The notes: generated from the sequence alone by a model not told the origin. DNA of 64,000 nucleotides from Rhodococcoides trifolii (GCF_014635345.1 NZ_BMCU01000002.1:124001-188000), one strand, 5' to 3'. Shown: positions 15,875 to 27,186, numbered from the stretch's first letter. A program made the numbers and translations.

Positions 15875-17199
15875 GAGGACTCCGATCCGGTGATGGAGGC
15901 GAGTGTGCGGTCGACGATGTCGGAGGCGTGTCCGAGATAGTCTGCGGGATCGAGCAATTGCCGTACGCGGTCGGCGGGGAGGAACTCGGTGATCGAGTCG
16001 TTCTCGTACAGTGGTACATCGAGTCGGCATGCCTCGGTGACGATGGTGCGCGCGTCGTCGGTGAGTACAGACAGTGCCGCGGTGACGCGTTCGGCCAACA
16101 GCTGTCCATGGGTGACGCCGAGATTGCGTGCCATCGACTCTCGGTCGACGCGCAGCCCGCCGAGGCAGTCCGCCAGTCTGGCTGCGGCACCGCCGGCAAG
16201 GCGGGTGAGGTCGGTGAGGGTCTCCCACTCCGCGTGCCATGCCCCGGCAGCACGTTGGTGCTCGTGTGCCATCGACACGAGAACGGTGGACACAAGACCC
16301 GGAACGCGCTGTGCTGCAGCACGAGCGGTGATGGCGGCCACCGGGTTCTGCTTGTGTGGCATTGCAGACGACCCGCCCGGCGAGTGCTCGGCCACCTCGG
16401 TCAGCTCGGTGGCCGACATCAGGACGACGTCGGTGGCCGGTTTGGCGACGGCGCCGGCGAGAACCCCGAGTGCCGCAGCGACGGCGGCGAAGGGGGTTCG
16501 ATCGGTGTGCCACGGTACGGTCTGCTGCGGGAGGCCGAGACTACGGGCCAGCGCGTCGGCCATGTCCAGTCCACGCGGGTGCACTGCCGCCAATGTCCCT
16601 GCGGCGCCGCCGAACTGAACGGTCAAACCGTCCAGAGCCCGCCGCAGGCCCGATGTGGCCCGGTGCAGGCCCATCGCCCACCCGGCAGCCACCGCGCCGA
16701 AGGTCGTCGGGAGTGCTTGCTGTCCCAGCGTTCTCGCTGCCATCGGGGTGTGTCGGTGTTCGCGAGCCAGATCCAACGCATCCTGAACCGACGACGTCGC
16801 GTACCCAAGGATGACATCGCCGGCCCGGCGCAGCATGAGGACCAGCGCCGTGTCCATGACGTCCTGGCTCGTCGCGCCGGGATGGACGGACGCGGCAGCC
16901 ACCCCGCGTGGGGCGACTTCGCTGCGGAGCAGTGTCACCAACGCAATGACGGGGTTTCCACCGGCCGCCGACGCGATCCCGAGTTCGCCGACGTCGATCC
17001 GGCCGTCGCGGGACAGTGCGCTGGCCGCGGCGGCTACGGAGTCGGCGTCGGAGGCTCCGACGAGACCGACGTCGGCAGCAGCGATGCTCAGCGCAGCCTC
17101 GACGCTGAGAAGCGCGGAGATCCAGGCTTGATCGGACAACTCGTACGCCAGGTCGGCGGCACCGAAGGTCGGATCGAAGAGTCGTCCTCGAGTGGTCAC
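15871..17199 (-). CDS. pcaB: 3-carboxy-cis,cis-muconate cycloisomerase
   Basis: This 442-residue member of the fumarase/aspartase superfamily has the signature loop GSSAMPHKQNP at about residues 273-283 and the N-terminal LFDPTFGAADLAYELSDQAW typical of PcaB. It cyclises 3-carboxymuconate, the product of PcaHG, to 4-carboxymuconolactone. The GTG start overlaps the pcaG stop (GTGA), and its own stop overlaps the pcaL start. Confidence 0.93.
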   Translation of the reverse strand: MTTRGRLFDPTFGAADLAYELSDQAWISALLSVEAALSIAAADVGLVGASDADSVAAAASALSRDGRIDVGELGIASAAGGNPVIALVTLLRSEVAPRGVAAASVHPGATSQDVMDTALVLMLRRAGDVILGYATSSVQDALDLAREHRHTPMAARTLGQQALPTTFGAVAAGWAMGLHRATSGLRRALDGLTVQFGGAAGTLAAVHPRGLDMADALARSLGLPQQTVPWHTDRTPFAAVAAALGVLAGAVAKPATDVVLMSATELTEVAEHSPGGSSAMPHKQNPVAAITARAAAQRVPGLVSTVLVSMAHEHQRAAGAWHAEWETLTDLTRLAGGAAARLADCLGGLRVDRESMARNLGVTHGQLLAERVTAALSVLTDDARTIVTEACRLDVPLYENDSITEFLPADRVRQLLDPADYLGHASDIVDRTLASITGSESS

Positions 17200-17828
17200 A
17201 GCGCGAAGAACGGCGTCTCGTCACCGTCGGGGTCGGTATCCTGCACGACGATACGAAGGTGGTAGCCGCCCGGTACCTCGGATGCGATCAACTTCGCGCG
17301 GTCCTTCTCGCGCAGCCCGTTCAGCACGGGATCAGCTGCATTGGAGTCGATTTCGTCCGGAAAATAGATGCGGGTGACCAGCCGCTCGAGCATTCCGCGC
17401 GCGAAGACGCCGACGTCGATGTGGGGGGCCTCGACAGCTCCGTCCTCGGCCGGAAGGGGGCCGGGTTTGACGGTTCGCACGCCGGCAGTTCCGGACGCGT
17501 CGCAGATCGCTCGGCCGAAACCTCGAAATCCGCTCGGCGTCAGCGGAACCGAGCCGCGCGAATCGTCCGGGTGGTCGAAGCGGCCGTCGGCGTCGGCCTG
17601 CCAGGTCTCGATCATGCCGTCGGCGATGGGGGTGCCGGCGCCGTCCACGAGGGTGACGGACACGTCGATCGCACCGTCCGTTCCGGGCGGAACCACGTCG
17701 ATTCCGTCGGTCCACGGCAGTCCGATGTGCAGGTACGGGCCGACGGTCTGCGACGGCGTCTGTCCGAACGGGACCGTCGTGAAATCGCCGGGAGTGACCG
17801 GGTACCGGGGGGCGAAGGTGTCAGTCAT
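17196..17828 (-). CDS. pcaG: Protocatechuate 3,4-dioxygenase, alpha subunit
   Basis: This is the 210-residue non-metal-binding partner of PcaH in the intradiol dioxygenase. It has the shared beta-sandwich fold with TPSQTVGPYLHIGL near the N-terminus and APHIDVGVFARGMLERLVTRIYFPDE, where the iron His pair of the beta subunit is partly lacking. The start ATG at 17828 overlaps the pcaH stop by eight bases. The longer in-frame reading into pcaH is rejected. Confidence 0.92.
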   Translation of the reverse strand: MTDTFAPRYPVTPGDFTTVPFGQTPSQTVGPYLHIGLPWTDGIDVVPPGTDGAIDVSVTLVDGAGTPIADGMIETWQADADGRFDHPDDSRGSVPLTPSGFRGFGRAICDASGTAGVRTVKPGPLPAEDGAVEAPHIDVGVFARGMLERLVTRIYFPDEIDSNAADPVLNGLREKDRAKLIASEVPGGYHLRIVVQDTDPDGDETPFFAL

Positions 17829-18546
17829 CGTGGTCGTCGCTCTCGAACGGAGTGGCATTGCGTCCACGAAGGACGATGTCGAAGCGGAACCCGAGCGCCC
17901 AGTTGGCCTCGGTGGCGGAGTAGTCGAACACGCTGATCATGCGCTGTCGGGCCCCGTCGGGCACCGAGTTGTAGATGGGGTCCTGGAAGAACATAGGGTC
18001 GTCGGGGAAATACATCTGGGTGACGAGACGCTGGGTGAACGCTTGGCCGAACAGCGAGAAGTGAATGTGGGCGGGCCGCCACGCGTTGTGGTGGTTGCCC
18101 CACGGGTACGCCCCGGGCCTGATGGTGGTGAACCGATAATTGCCGAGGTTGTCTGTCATGACTCGACCGACGCCGTTGAAATGTGGGTCGAGCGGGGCGG
18201 GCCAGTTGTCGCCCGCGTGGCGGTACCGACCGCCGGCGTTCGCCTGCCATATCTCGATCAGGGTGTGGGGGATCGGCTTGCCGTCGCTGTCGAGTACACG
18301 GCCGTGCACGATGATCCGTTGTCCCTGCGCCTCACCGCCGTTGGCGAGTGTGAGGTCCGCGTCGCCCTTCTGTACCCGACCGTCTCCGAGCACCGGTCCG
18401 GTGATCTCGGTGAGCCGCTGGGGAAGCAGGGTCAGCGGCTGAGACGGGTGGCGCAGTGTGGTGGTGCGATAGTCCGCGAAATCGCGGGGCGCATGGGTAT
18501 CGCGCTGATCGCGGTAGGTGTCGAGCGTAGGTGGCAGATGCAGCAT
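17821..18546 (-). CDS. pcaH: Protocatechuate 3,4-dioxygenase, beta (catalytic) subunit
   Basis: This 241-residue Fe(III) intradiol dioxygenase subunit opens protocatechuate to 3-carboxy-cis,cis-muconate. The iron ligands are visible: Tyr in GGRYRHAGDNW, Tyr in RPGAYPWGN and the His pair in NAWRPAHIHFSLFG. I choose the ATG at 18546, preceded by CAGGGACC at suitable distance. An upstream in-frame ATG at 18576 has no ribosome-binding site and lies inside the operator palindrome. It is the first gene of the six-gene operon pcaHGBLRF, divergent from pcaIJ. Confidence 0.94.
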   Translation of the reverse strand: MLHLPPTLDTYRDQRDTHAPRDFADYRTTTLRHPSQPLTLLPQRLTEITGPVLGDGRVQKGDADLTLANGGEAQGQRIIVHGRVLDSDGKPIPHTLIEIWQANAGGRYRHAGDNWPAPLDPHFNGVGRVMTDNLGNYRFTTIRPGAYPWGNHHNAWRPAHIHFSLFGQAFTQRLVTQMYFPDDPMFFQDPIYNSVPDGARQRMISVFDYSATEANWALGFRFDIVLRGRNATPFESDDHDD

Positions 18547-18555
18547 TCGTGGTCC

Positions 18556-18593
18556 CTGTTCGCAATGTGTACTCATAGACGCTATGCGAACAG
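18556..18593. promoter_or_regulatory. Nine-base inverted repeat CTGTTCGCA/TGCGAACAG at the pcaH promoter
   Basis: The two perfect 9-base arms (18556-18564 and 18585-18593) are separated by 20 bases and lie just upstream of the chosen pcaH start. The long spacing could hold two half-sites for PcaR or flank the core promoter. Confidence 0.5.
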
Positions 18594-18647
18594 AGTAGGT
18601 CGTGAAGCCGACTCCGACAAGGTTCTGAGTCAGAAATGTTCGACATA

Positions 18648-18668
18648 CGGATTAGTGTTCACAATCCG
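18648..18668. promoter_or_regulatory. CGGATT-N9-AATCCG inverted repeat upstream of pcaI
   Basis: Perfect 6-base arms with a 9-base spacer lie 25 bp before the pcaI start. Neighbouring GTTCGACA and GTTCACAA strings resemble the GTTCGATAA half-site reported for PcaR in pseudomonads. It is a probable IclR-type target for PcaR. Confidence 0.5.
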
Positions 18669-18693
18669 CACATCGTTCGGTAGGGTGGTCCGC

Positions 18694-19443
18694 ATGATGG
18701 ACAAGGTGATGGAATCGGCCGCCGAGGCTGTGGCCGATATTCCCGACGGATCGTCACTCGCGGTCGGCGGATTCGGACTGGTGGGAGTGCCGGAGATTCT
18801 GATCGACGCGCTGCTCCACCAAGGCGCCACCGATCTCGAGACGATCAGCAACAACTGCGGCACAGACGGTTTCGGCCTCGGCATTCTGCTCGAGAAGGGA
18901 CGTATCCGACGCACGATCTCCTCATACGTCGGGGCCAACAAAGAGTTCGCGCGGCAGTATCTCGGCGGCGAACTCGAAGTCGAACTCACCCCGCAGGGCA
19001 CGCTGGCGGAACGCCTTCGCGCCGGCGGCGCGGGGATTCCGGCCTTCTTCACGCCTGCCGGCGTCGGAACCCAGGTGGCCGACGGCGGACTTCCGCTGCG
19101 CTACGACGGATCCGGTGGCATCGCCCTGGCAAGCCCGCCGAAGGAGACCCGTGAGTTCGACGGCGTGACCTACGTGCTCGAGCAGGGCATCGTCGCCGAC
19201 TACGCGCTGGTACATGCCTGGAAAGGCGACCGGTTCGGAAACCTGGTGTACCGAGCCAGCTCTCGCAATTTCAACCCGCCCGCCGCTGCCTCCGGGCGCA
19301 TCACCATCGCTCAGGTGGAACACCTCGTCGAACCGGGTGAACTCGATCCGGAGAACGTACACACTCCCGGCATCCACGTGCAGCGAGTGGTACACGTCGG
19401 GCCGGTCTCGGTCGGAATCGAACAACGGACGGTGCGAGCATGA
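18694..19443 (+). CDS. pcaI: 3-oxoadipate CoA-transferase, subunit A
   Basis: This 249-residue subunit has the class-I CoA-transferase alpha signature: [20 protein letters not shown] near the N-terminus, then [12 protein letters not shown] and [26 protein letters not shown]. With PcaJ it transfers CoA from succinyl-CoA to beta-ketoadipate. A second ATG one codon downstream is an equally possible start. The gene overlaps pcaJ by ATGA and is divergent from pcaH. Confidence 0.92.
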   Translation: MMDKVMESAAEAVADIPDGSSLAVGGFGLVGVPEILIDALLHQGATDLETISNNCGTDGFGLGILLEKGRIRRTISSYVGANKEFARQYLGGELEVELTPQGTLAERLRAGGAGIPAFFTPAGVGTQVADGGLPLRYDGSGGIALASPPKETREFDGVTYVLEQGIVADYALVHAWKGDRFGNLVYRASSRNFNPPAAASGRITIAQVEHLVEPGELDPENVHTPGIHVQRVVHVGPVSVGIEQRTVRA

Positions 19444-20081
19444 CCACGTCGGCAGCCAAATTGACCCGCGATCAGATGGCGGCGCGTGTCGCTCAGGAAC
19501 TCGGCGACGGGCAGTACGTGAACCTGGGTATCGGTATGCCCACCCTGGTTCCGAACTTCATTCCGAACGACATCACGGTCGTATTGCACTCCGAGAACGG
19601 CGTTCTCGGTGTCGGGCCGTACCCGACCGAGGACGAGCTCGATCCCGAGCTCATCAACGCCGGCAAGGAGACCATCACGGTGCTTCCCGGGGCGTCGTTC
19701 TTCGACTCGTCGCAGTCGTTCGGCATGATCCGCGGCGGTCAGGTGGATGTCGCGGTACTCGGTGGAATGCAGGTCAGCGAGCGCGGCGATCTCGCCAACT
19801 GGATGGTCCCCGGCCACATGGTCAAGGGCATGGGCGGTGCGATGGACCTCGTGCACGGCGCCAAGCGCGTTCTGGTGATGATGGAGCACGTCTCACGCAA
19901 GGGTGAGCCTAAGATATTGCCCGCGTGCACACTTCCGCTCACCGGCATGGGTTGCGTGCAGCGCATCATCACCGACATGGCCGTCATCGACGTGACGGAC
20001 GAGGGCCTGGTCCTGGTCGAGACGGCGCCCGGAATTTCCGAAGACGAGGTGCGGGAGGCGACGGGGGCGACCTTGCGCTGA
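19440..20081 (+). CDS. pcaJ: 3-oxoadipate CoA-transferase, subunit B
   Basis: This 213-residue beta subunit carries the catalytic glutamate, Glu52 in LHSENGVLG, which forms the CoA thioester. Other family blocks are [15 protein letters not shown] and [18 protein letters not shown]. It starts inside the pcaI stop. It delivers beta-ketoadipyl-CoA to PcaF, encoded at the far end of the divergent operon. Confidence 0.93.
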   Translation: MTTSAAKLTRDQMAARVAQELGDGQYVNLGIGMPTLVPNFIPNDITVVLHSENGVLGVGPYPTEDELDPELINAGKETITVLPGASFFDSSQSFGMIRGGQVDVAVLGGMQVSERGDLANWMVPGHMVKGMGGAMDLVHGAKRVLVMMEHVSRKGEPKILPACTLPLTGMGCVQRIITDMAVIDVTDEGLVLVETAPGISEDEVREATGATLR

Positions 20082-20102
20082 CCCTCGATCGCCAGTGCGA
20101 CG

Positions 20103-21047
20103 TCAGCGCTTTCGCATGCTCCCCGGGGACACGCCGGTAGTGCGTTTGTACGCACGGGAGAATGCTGCCTCGGATCGGTAGCCCAGTCGTCCGGCCAGTT
20201 CCGAGACCACCACACCGGTTTCCGCGAGTTCGGTTGTCGCAACCTGCATCCTGTACCGCGTCAGGTACGACACCGCCGGCTCGCCGACCATCTCCGTGAA
20301 CCGCGCCGCGAACGCGGATCGCGACATCGCGACGTGCCGCGCCAGGGACTCCACGGTCCAGTCGCGTTCAGGCTCTCGGTGGATTGCGAGGATCGCTCGT
20401 CCGATCTGCTTGTCGCGCAACGCTCCCAGCCATCCCGTTTGCGCGGCCGGGTCGTCCTCCATCCACGCACGGATCATCTGGATCACCAGGATGTCGGCAA
20501 GCCGGGTGATGACTGCCTCCCCACCTGGTCGCCGGTCGGCTGCCTCCATCGTCAACAGATCGAGCGTCGCTCCCAGTCTGGATCTCCCGGCTGAGGACTG
20601 CACCTGCATCACCTCTGGCAGCACGTCCAGCAGCCCGCGTGCGGACGGGTGCTCGAACTTGACTGCGCCGCAGACCAACGTGGTCGCCGGTCCACCGCCC
20701 CCGTGTTCGATGACGATGTAGCGGTCGCTGACCCACTCGGCCTCCGGTTCGTACATCGAGACCGATGGCTGCCCCGGAGCGCCGACGAGGCTGTGCCCCC
20801 GTCCGTGGGGTACCAGCACACAGTCACCTGTCCGCAGCAGCGTCGGATCGTGGCCGTCGAGTTCGAGCCAGCAGTCGCCGGCCACCGGCATGTGGAACCA
20901 GATGCAGTCCGACATCGCAGGAATGTCCAGTCCCCACGGGTCGGTCAGTTCGCTGCGGATGTAGAACGCCCCCTGCATCCGCAATGCATGTAATGCGTCG
21001 CCCAGGGCGTCGGTGCCTCGCCACATGGACGGGTCGCTGATCGTCAT
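20103..21047 (-). CDS. AraC-family transcriptional regulator with cupin sensor domain
   Basis: This 314-residue protein has an N-terminal AraC-type cupin (DCIWFHMPVAGDCWLELDG, GDCVLVPHGRGHSLVG) and a C-terminal pair of HTH motifs (WTVESLARHVAMSRSAFAARFTEMVGEPAVSYLTRYRM, VVVSELAGRLGYRSEAAFSRAYKRTTGVSPG). It belongs to the group that often controls an adjacent NAD(P)-binding oxidoreductase and is divergent from such a gene here (NmrA-like). A GTCCA-N6-TGGAC dyad at 21078-21093 lies in the shared promoter region. It is convergent with pcaJ, 21 bp away, and is not obviously part of the pca system. Confidence 0.87.
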   Translation of the reverse strand: MTISDPSMWRGTDALGDALHALRMQGAFYIRSELTDPWGLDIPAMSDCIWFHMPVAGDCWLELDGHDPTLLRTGDCVLVPHGRGHSLVGAPGQPSVSMYEPEAEWVSDRYIVIEHGGGGPATTLVCGAVKFEHPSARGLLDVLPEVMQVQSSAGRSRLGATLDLLTMEAADRRPGGEAVITRLADILVIQMIRAWMEDDPAAQTGWLGALRDKQIGRAILAIHREPERDWTVESLARHVAMSRSAFAARFTEMVGEPAVSYLTRYRMQVATTELAETGVVVSELAGRLGYRSEAAFSRAYKRTTGVSPGSMRKR

Positions 21048-21189
21048 CGACTCACTGTCCCCGTGTTCTTGCCGTACGTCCAGAACTGTGGACGAACGAT
21101 CAAGAAAGCTGGACCGTAGGGAATTCTCCGTCCGATCGAGTGGGGGAACACTGGACTGGACAGCAATCACCCCTTCGAAAGGACCCACC

Positions 21190-22071
21190 ATGACCACCGT
21201 GACAGTGCTCGGAGCCGGCGGACGAACAGGAGGCCGCGCCGCTCGGACGCTCATCGCGTCCGGTGCCCACGTCCGTGCGGTCGGACGGTCGGCTGGCCGA
21301 CTCGCCGACCTGGCCGATCTCGGCGCCGAGGTCCGACTGGGTGACGCCACCGACGCCGAGTTCCTCACCGACGCGTTCGACGGTGCGGACGCCGCGACGG
21401 TGATGGTGCCCTTCGATCCCGCGACGCGCTCCGTCCGGGAGCATCTGAACCGAATGAGTCGGGCGATCTGCGTTGCGCTTGGACGGAGTTCGGTCGGTCG
21501 TGTCGTCGCCCTCAGTTCGATCGGGGCCGAAATACCCTCCGGTACCGGCCTTCTGACGACCTTGCACCACCTCGAGCGAGACCTGCACACCCTCGATCAG
21601 GACGTCCTGGCACTCCGGCCCGGGTATTTCTACGACAACGTCGTCGAGGTGATTCCCATGATGAGGGAGCAGGGGTTCTTCGCCGACTCGATCGACCCCG
21701 ACATCACATTGCCGATGATCGCAACCGCGGATGTCGGTGATGCACTCGCGCACGCGGTGCTCGCGAACGACTGGTCCGGCCACACGGTGCGCGAGCTGAT
21801 CGGACCCGAGTTCCTCAGTCAGCGCGACCTCGCCGAGCGCGCTGGGCGGGCGCTCGGGGTCGACGGGCTTCGGTACGTGCAGGTGCCGGACGAGGCCGTG
21901 ACGAGCGTTCTGGCCGGGGAGGGGTTCTCGGCGGACGCCGCCGACCTTCTCGTGGAGATGCACCGTGCGTTCAGCGACGGCACGGTTGTCTCACGCGGTG
22001 TGGGCCTGGTCAGAACCGCGACCACGTTCGATGACTTCTTTGCGTCGGCAGCGCTCTTGGAGTCGAGGTGA
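21190..22071 (+). CDS. NmrA-type atypical SDR, NAD(P)-binding protein
   Basis: This 293-residue protein has an N-terminal Rossmann motif VTVLGAGGRTGGRAARTL and the NmrA/atypical SDR layout (AVGRSAGRLADLADLGAEVRLGDATD, VVALSSIGAEIPSG). It resembles QOR2-type or NmrA-like redox sensors or quinone reductases; the substrate is unknown. The ATG start follows GAAAGGACC. It overlaps the next gene by GTGA, so the two form an operon divergent from the AraC regulator. Confidence 0.82.
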   Translation: MTTVTVLGAGGRTGGRAARTLIASGAHVRAVGRSAGRLADLADLGAEVRLGDATDAEFLTDAFDGADAATVMVPFDPATRSVREHLNRMSRAICVALGRSSVGRVVALSSIGAEIPSGTGLLTTLHHLERDLHTLDQDVLALRPGYFYDNVVEVIPMMREQGFFADSIDPDITLPMIATADVGDALAHAVLANDWSGHTVRELIGPEFLSQRDLAERAGRALGVDGLRYVQVPDEAVTSVLAGEGFSADAADLLVEMHRAFSDGTVVSRGVGLVRTATTFDDFFASAALLESR

Positions 22072-22544
22072 CGGAGCGAATCCTGCTGGTTCTGAGCGTT
22101 GTCGCGGCGATCGGCAGCGCCGTGATCGGCGGACTTCTGTTCGCCTTCTCGACCTCGGTGATGCCGGCTCTGTCGCGGCAACCGGACTCGTCGGCAGCGG
22201 CGACGATGCAGTCGATCAACAGCTCGATTCAGAACCCGCTGTTTCTGTCGGCGTTCATGGGAACAGCGCTGGCCTGTCTCGGTGTGATCGTCCTGTCCCC
22301 GTTCGCCGGCAGCCGGGGGTCCGTTGCGATGGTGGCGGCGGCCGCGGTGTTCGTGGTCGGGACGTTCGGGGTGACGATGCTGGTGAACGTCCCGCTCAAC
22401 GACAGGTTGGCCGGCCTCGATCCGATTGCTGCGCAGCAACTCTGGGTCGAGTACGCCTCACGCTGGACGGTGTGGAATCACGTCCGGACAGCGTCGGCGG
22501 TGGCGTGTGCGTGCGTGATGGTGACCCGCTCGGCCCTCGTGTAG
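22068..22544 (+). CDS. DUF1772 (anthrone-oxygenase-like) membrane protein
   Basis: This 158-residue protein has four hydrophobic segments and the DUF1772 layout: [15 protein letters not shown] near the N-terminus, [14 protein letters not shown] in the loop, [13 protein letters not shown], and [12 protein letters not shown] near the end. Some family members oxidise anthrones in polyketide pathways; most bacterial ones are uncharacterised. The GTG start lies in the NmrA stop. Its last 67 bases overlap fdhD on the other strand, an unusually long convergent overlap. Confidence 0.8.
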   Translation: MTERILLVLSVVAAIGSAVIGGLLFAFSTSVMPALSRQPDSSAAATMQSINSSIQNPLFLSAFMGTALACLGVIVLSPFAGSRGSVAMVAAAAVFVVGTFGVTMLVNVPLNDRLAGLDPIAAQQLWVEYASRWTVWNHVRTASAVACACVMVTRSALV

Positions 22545-23337
22545 ATGTTCATCCCGTCGCCACGCAAGAATCCGACGATCGTCAACCCGGATTCGTCGGC
22601 GAGGTCCAGCGCCAGTGACGACGGCGCCGACACGGCCGCAAGAATCGGGATTCCCGCCATCACCGACTTCTGTGCGAGCTCGAAAGAGGCGCGGCCGCTG
22701 ACCATCAACACGGTGCCGTGCAGCGGAATTCGGCTGTTCTGGACTGCCCACCCGACCACCTTGTCGACGGCGTTGTGCCGGCCCACGTCCTCTCGGACCA
22801 CCAGCAGTTCGCCCTCGGTGTCGAACAGAGCGGCCGCGTGCAGGCCGCCCGTCGACTCGAAGATCTTCTGGTGAGTGCGCAGTGTGTCAGGCAGGGACGA
22901 GAGGGTCTCGGAGGTGATGATGGACGTGTCCTCGGCCGGAGAGTGCTTGGTGAGCAACCGAACTGCGTCGAGCGACGCCTTGCCGCACACTCCACACGAC
23001 GACGTGGTGTAGAAGTTGCGCTCGATACCGACGTCCGGCGGCGAGACCCCAGGAGCGAGGGCGATGTCGAGAACGTTGTACGTGTTCAGTCCGTCCTCGC
23101 CGACGCCGTCGCAGTAGCGGGCAACCGAGATGTCCTCGGGCCCTGCGATCACTCCCTCGGTGAGGAGGAAGCCGTGGGCCAGATCGATGTCGTTGCCGGG
23201 AGTCCGCATGGTGACCGCGAGGGCTTTGCCGTCGACACGGATCTCGAGCGGTTCCTCCACGACGACGGTGTCGGGACGCGACGTCTCGAATTCACCGCGG
23301 AGGCGGACGACGGGACGCCGAGTTGTCGCGCGCCCCA

Positions 23338-23338
<1 letters not shown>
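22478..23338 (-). CDS. fdhD: FdhD, formate dehydrogenase sulfur-carrier/accessory protein
   Basis: This 286-residue protein passes sulfur from a cysteine desulfurase to the molybdenum cofactor of formate dehydrogenase. The conserved Cys115-X-X-Cys118 occurs in [12 protein letters not shown], and [13 protein letters not shown] and [14 protein letters not shown] are family blocks. The GTG start overlaps the last base of the molybdoenzyme gene upstream, so maturation factor and client enzyme are produced together. Confidence 0.93.
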
Positions 23339-25638
<2,300 letters not shown>

Positions 25639-25730
25639 TACTCCAGTGTGACTCAGGACGAAAAGTTTCCTGGTCGGGCCCCGATGAGAATGCGGTCCGG
25701 AACAAGGTCGGTGACGTGCGGAGCCTGTAA

Positions 25731-25749
25731 ACAGGCTAGCCTTACCTTC
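25731..25749. promoter_or_regulatory. Candidate IdeR/DtxR iron box
   Basis: ACAGGCTAGCCTTACCTTC matches about 12 of 19 positions of the actinobacterial IdeR consensus, including the core AGG-TAG-CT-ACCT. It lies 28 bp upstream of the siderophore-binding lipoprotein start. It should repress the downstream genes when Fe(II) is plentiful. Confidence 0.65.
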
Positions 25750-25777
25750 GGAATTTGACCCGACGGAAGGACCGCGC

Positions 25778-26779
25778 ATGTCGTTCGACGCCTCGGCAGT
25801 ATCTCGCCGCAGCTTTCTCATCGGAGCCTCCGGTGCGCTGGTGGCCTTCGCAGCGGCGTGCAGCAGTGGGGGCGGCGGGACGAGCGACGGCGGGACCGGC
25901 GCCACCGTTTCGGGGAAGTTCGGCGATGTGCAGGCTCCCGCCGATCCGCAGCGCGTTGTGAGCGTCGGTTACAACGACCAGGACACGCTGCTCGCGCTCG
26001 GTATCAAGCCGGTCGGTGTCTTCGACTGGTACGGCGACTACCCGAATGCCGTGTGGCCGTGGGCGCAGTCCGCGCTCGGCGACGCCACACCGTCCATCAT
26101 CGGCGACACGGCCACCAATATCGACGTCGAAAAGGTCGCGGCGGCAACACCGGACCTCATCGTCGGCACGTACGCCGGTCTGACACAGGACCAGTACGAC
26201 AAGCTGTCTCAGGTCGCGCCCACGATCACGCAGCCGGCACAGTTCACCGACTTCGGCATTCCGTGGCGCGACCAGACGGCGACAATCGGTCAGGCAGTCG
26301 GAAAGAGCGACGACGCAGCCCAACTCGTGTCCGACCTCGAGGCGAAGTTCGCCTCCGTCTCGGCTGCCAACCCGTCGTTCGCGGGAAAGACCGTGGTCGT
26401 CGGCGCGCTGCAGGGACCCGGTGCATTCGGCGTCTACGGTCCCCAGGATCCCAAGGTGCGGTTCCTCACCGACCTCGGTTTCGTCAATCCCGATGTCACA
26501 CAACAGATCACGACGACGAACTTCGCCCCGATCAGCACCGAGCAGCTGTCGTTGGCCGATGTGGACCTGCTCGTCTGGTATGCCGGCGGCGGTTTCGGGG
26601 ACAAGTTGCGGGCCGAGCTGGCCAACACTCCCGTGTACCAGCAATTACCCGTGGTGCAGGACGGCCGGGTCATCATCCTGGAAGACGAAGCCGCCGAGGC
26701 GATGGCCTGGAGCACGGTACTCAGCTTGCCGTTCGCCCTGGATCAGGTGCCCGGACGGATCGCACCGCTTCTGGCGTGA
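25778..26779 (+). CDS. Siderophore (Fe3+) ABC-transporter substrate-binding lipoprotein
   Basis: This 333-residue class-III binding protein (FepB/FecB-like) has a combined twin-arginine and lipoprotein signal (SRRSFLIG then a lipobox with Cys28 in FAAACSS). The body has PQRVVSVGYNDQDTLLALGIKPVGV, KVAAATPDLIVGTYAG and the C-terminal MAWSTVLSLPFALDQ. It captures a ferric siderophore outside the membrane. No permease or ATPase gene follows. Instead a DmmA-like gene starts 20 bases after its stop. Control by iron is inferred from the box upstream. Confidence 0.9.
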   Translation: MSFDASAVSRRSFLIGASGALVAFAAACSSGGGGTSDGGTGATVSGKFGDVQAPADPQRVVSVGYNDQDTLLALGIKPVGVFDWYGDYPNAVWPWAQSALGDATPSIIGDTATNIDVEKVAAATPDLIVGTYAGLTQDQYDKLSQVAPTITQPAQFTDFGIPWRDQTATIGQAVGKSDDAAQLVSDLEAKFASVSAANPSFAGKTVVVGALQGPGAFGVYGPQDPKVRFLTDLGFVNPDVTQQITTTNFAPISTEQLSLADVDLLVWYAGGGFGDKLRAELANTPVYQQLPVVQDGRVIILEDEAAEAMAWSTVLSLPFALDQVPGRIAPLLA

Positions 26780-26799
26780 CCGATCGCTAACCTGAAGCG

Positions 26800-27186
26800 G
26801 TGACCGCCACCATTCTGATCGTCGGCGACGCCCCGGTGCCGCCGGGGACCGTGGGCCGTGTCGGGCGGTTCGAGTCGTGGAACGAGGCAGTCTCGTGGTT
26901 CGACTCCGTACTCGCGTCGGCGCTGGTCGGCTGGCGGTGCACCGTGATCGGTCCCGAGTCGGCGGTCCGAGCCGCGCGGGCGCGGGCGCTCGCTGCCGGC
27001 GCGGTGGACGACGAAATCACGATGCTGGTCACCGACTCCGGCAGTCGCCGCGTCTACTGCCCGTCGTGCGGGGGACTCTCCACCACGCGTGCGTCTGCCG
27101 TGCGATGCTCCGGCTGCTCTATCGAACTGGTTGTGGGAGAACATTTCTCGCCGGTTCTGGCTGCGCACTTGGGATCGCCGTGTTGA
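26800..27186 (+). CDS. DmmA-like small subunit with four-cysteine zinc-ribbon tail
   Basis: This 128-residue protein resembles the DmmA family of dimethylamine monooxygenase subunits. The N-terminal alpha/beta part (TATILIVGDAPVPP, GWRCTVIGPESAVRAARARAL) is followed by a C-terminal metal knuckle with Cys87, Cys90, Cys103 and Cys106 (CPSC and CSGC) and the ending VVGEHFSPVL. It probably bridges the oxygenase and reductase subunits encoded next. The GTG start is 20 bp after the siderophore-binding gene and the stop overlaps the reductase gene. The annotation as dimethylamine-specific is by family only. Confidence 0.75.
   Translation: MTATILIVGDAPVPPGTVGRVGRFESWNEAVSWFDSVLASALVGWRCTVIGPESAVRAARARALAAGAVDDEITMLVTDSGSRRVYCPSCGGLSTTRASAVRCSGCSIELVVGEHFSPVLAAHLGSPC

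Noticed and set aside
18547..18576. Ten-residue N-terminal extension of PcaH
   Set aside because: There is no ribosome-binding site and the extension overlaps the 9-base inverted repeat, whereas the internal ATG has CAGGGACC upstream.
21078..21093. GTCCA-N6-TGGAC dyad between the AraC and NmrA-like genes as an operator
   Set aside because: The arms are only five bases and AraC proteins mostly use direct repeats, so I mention it with the gene but do not list it as a site.
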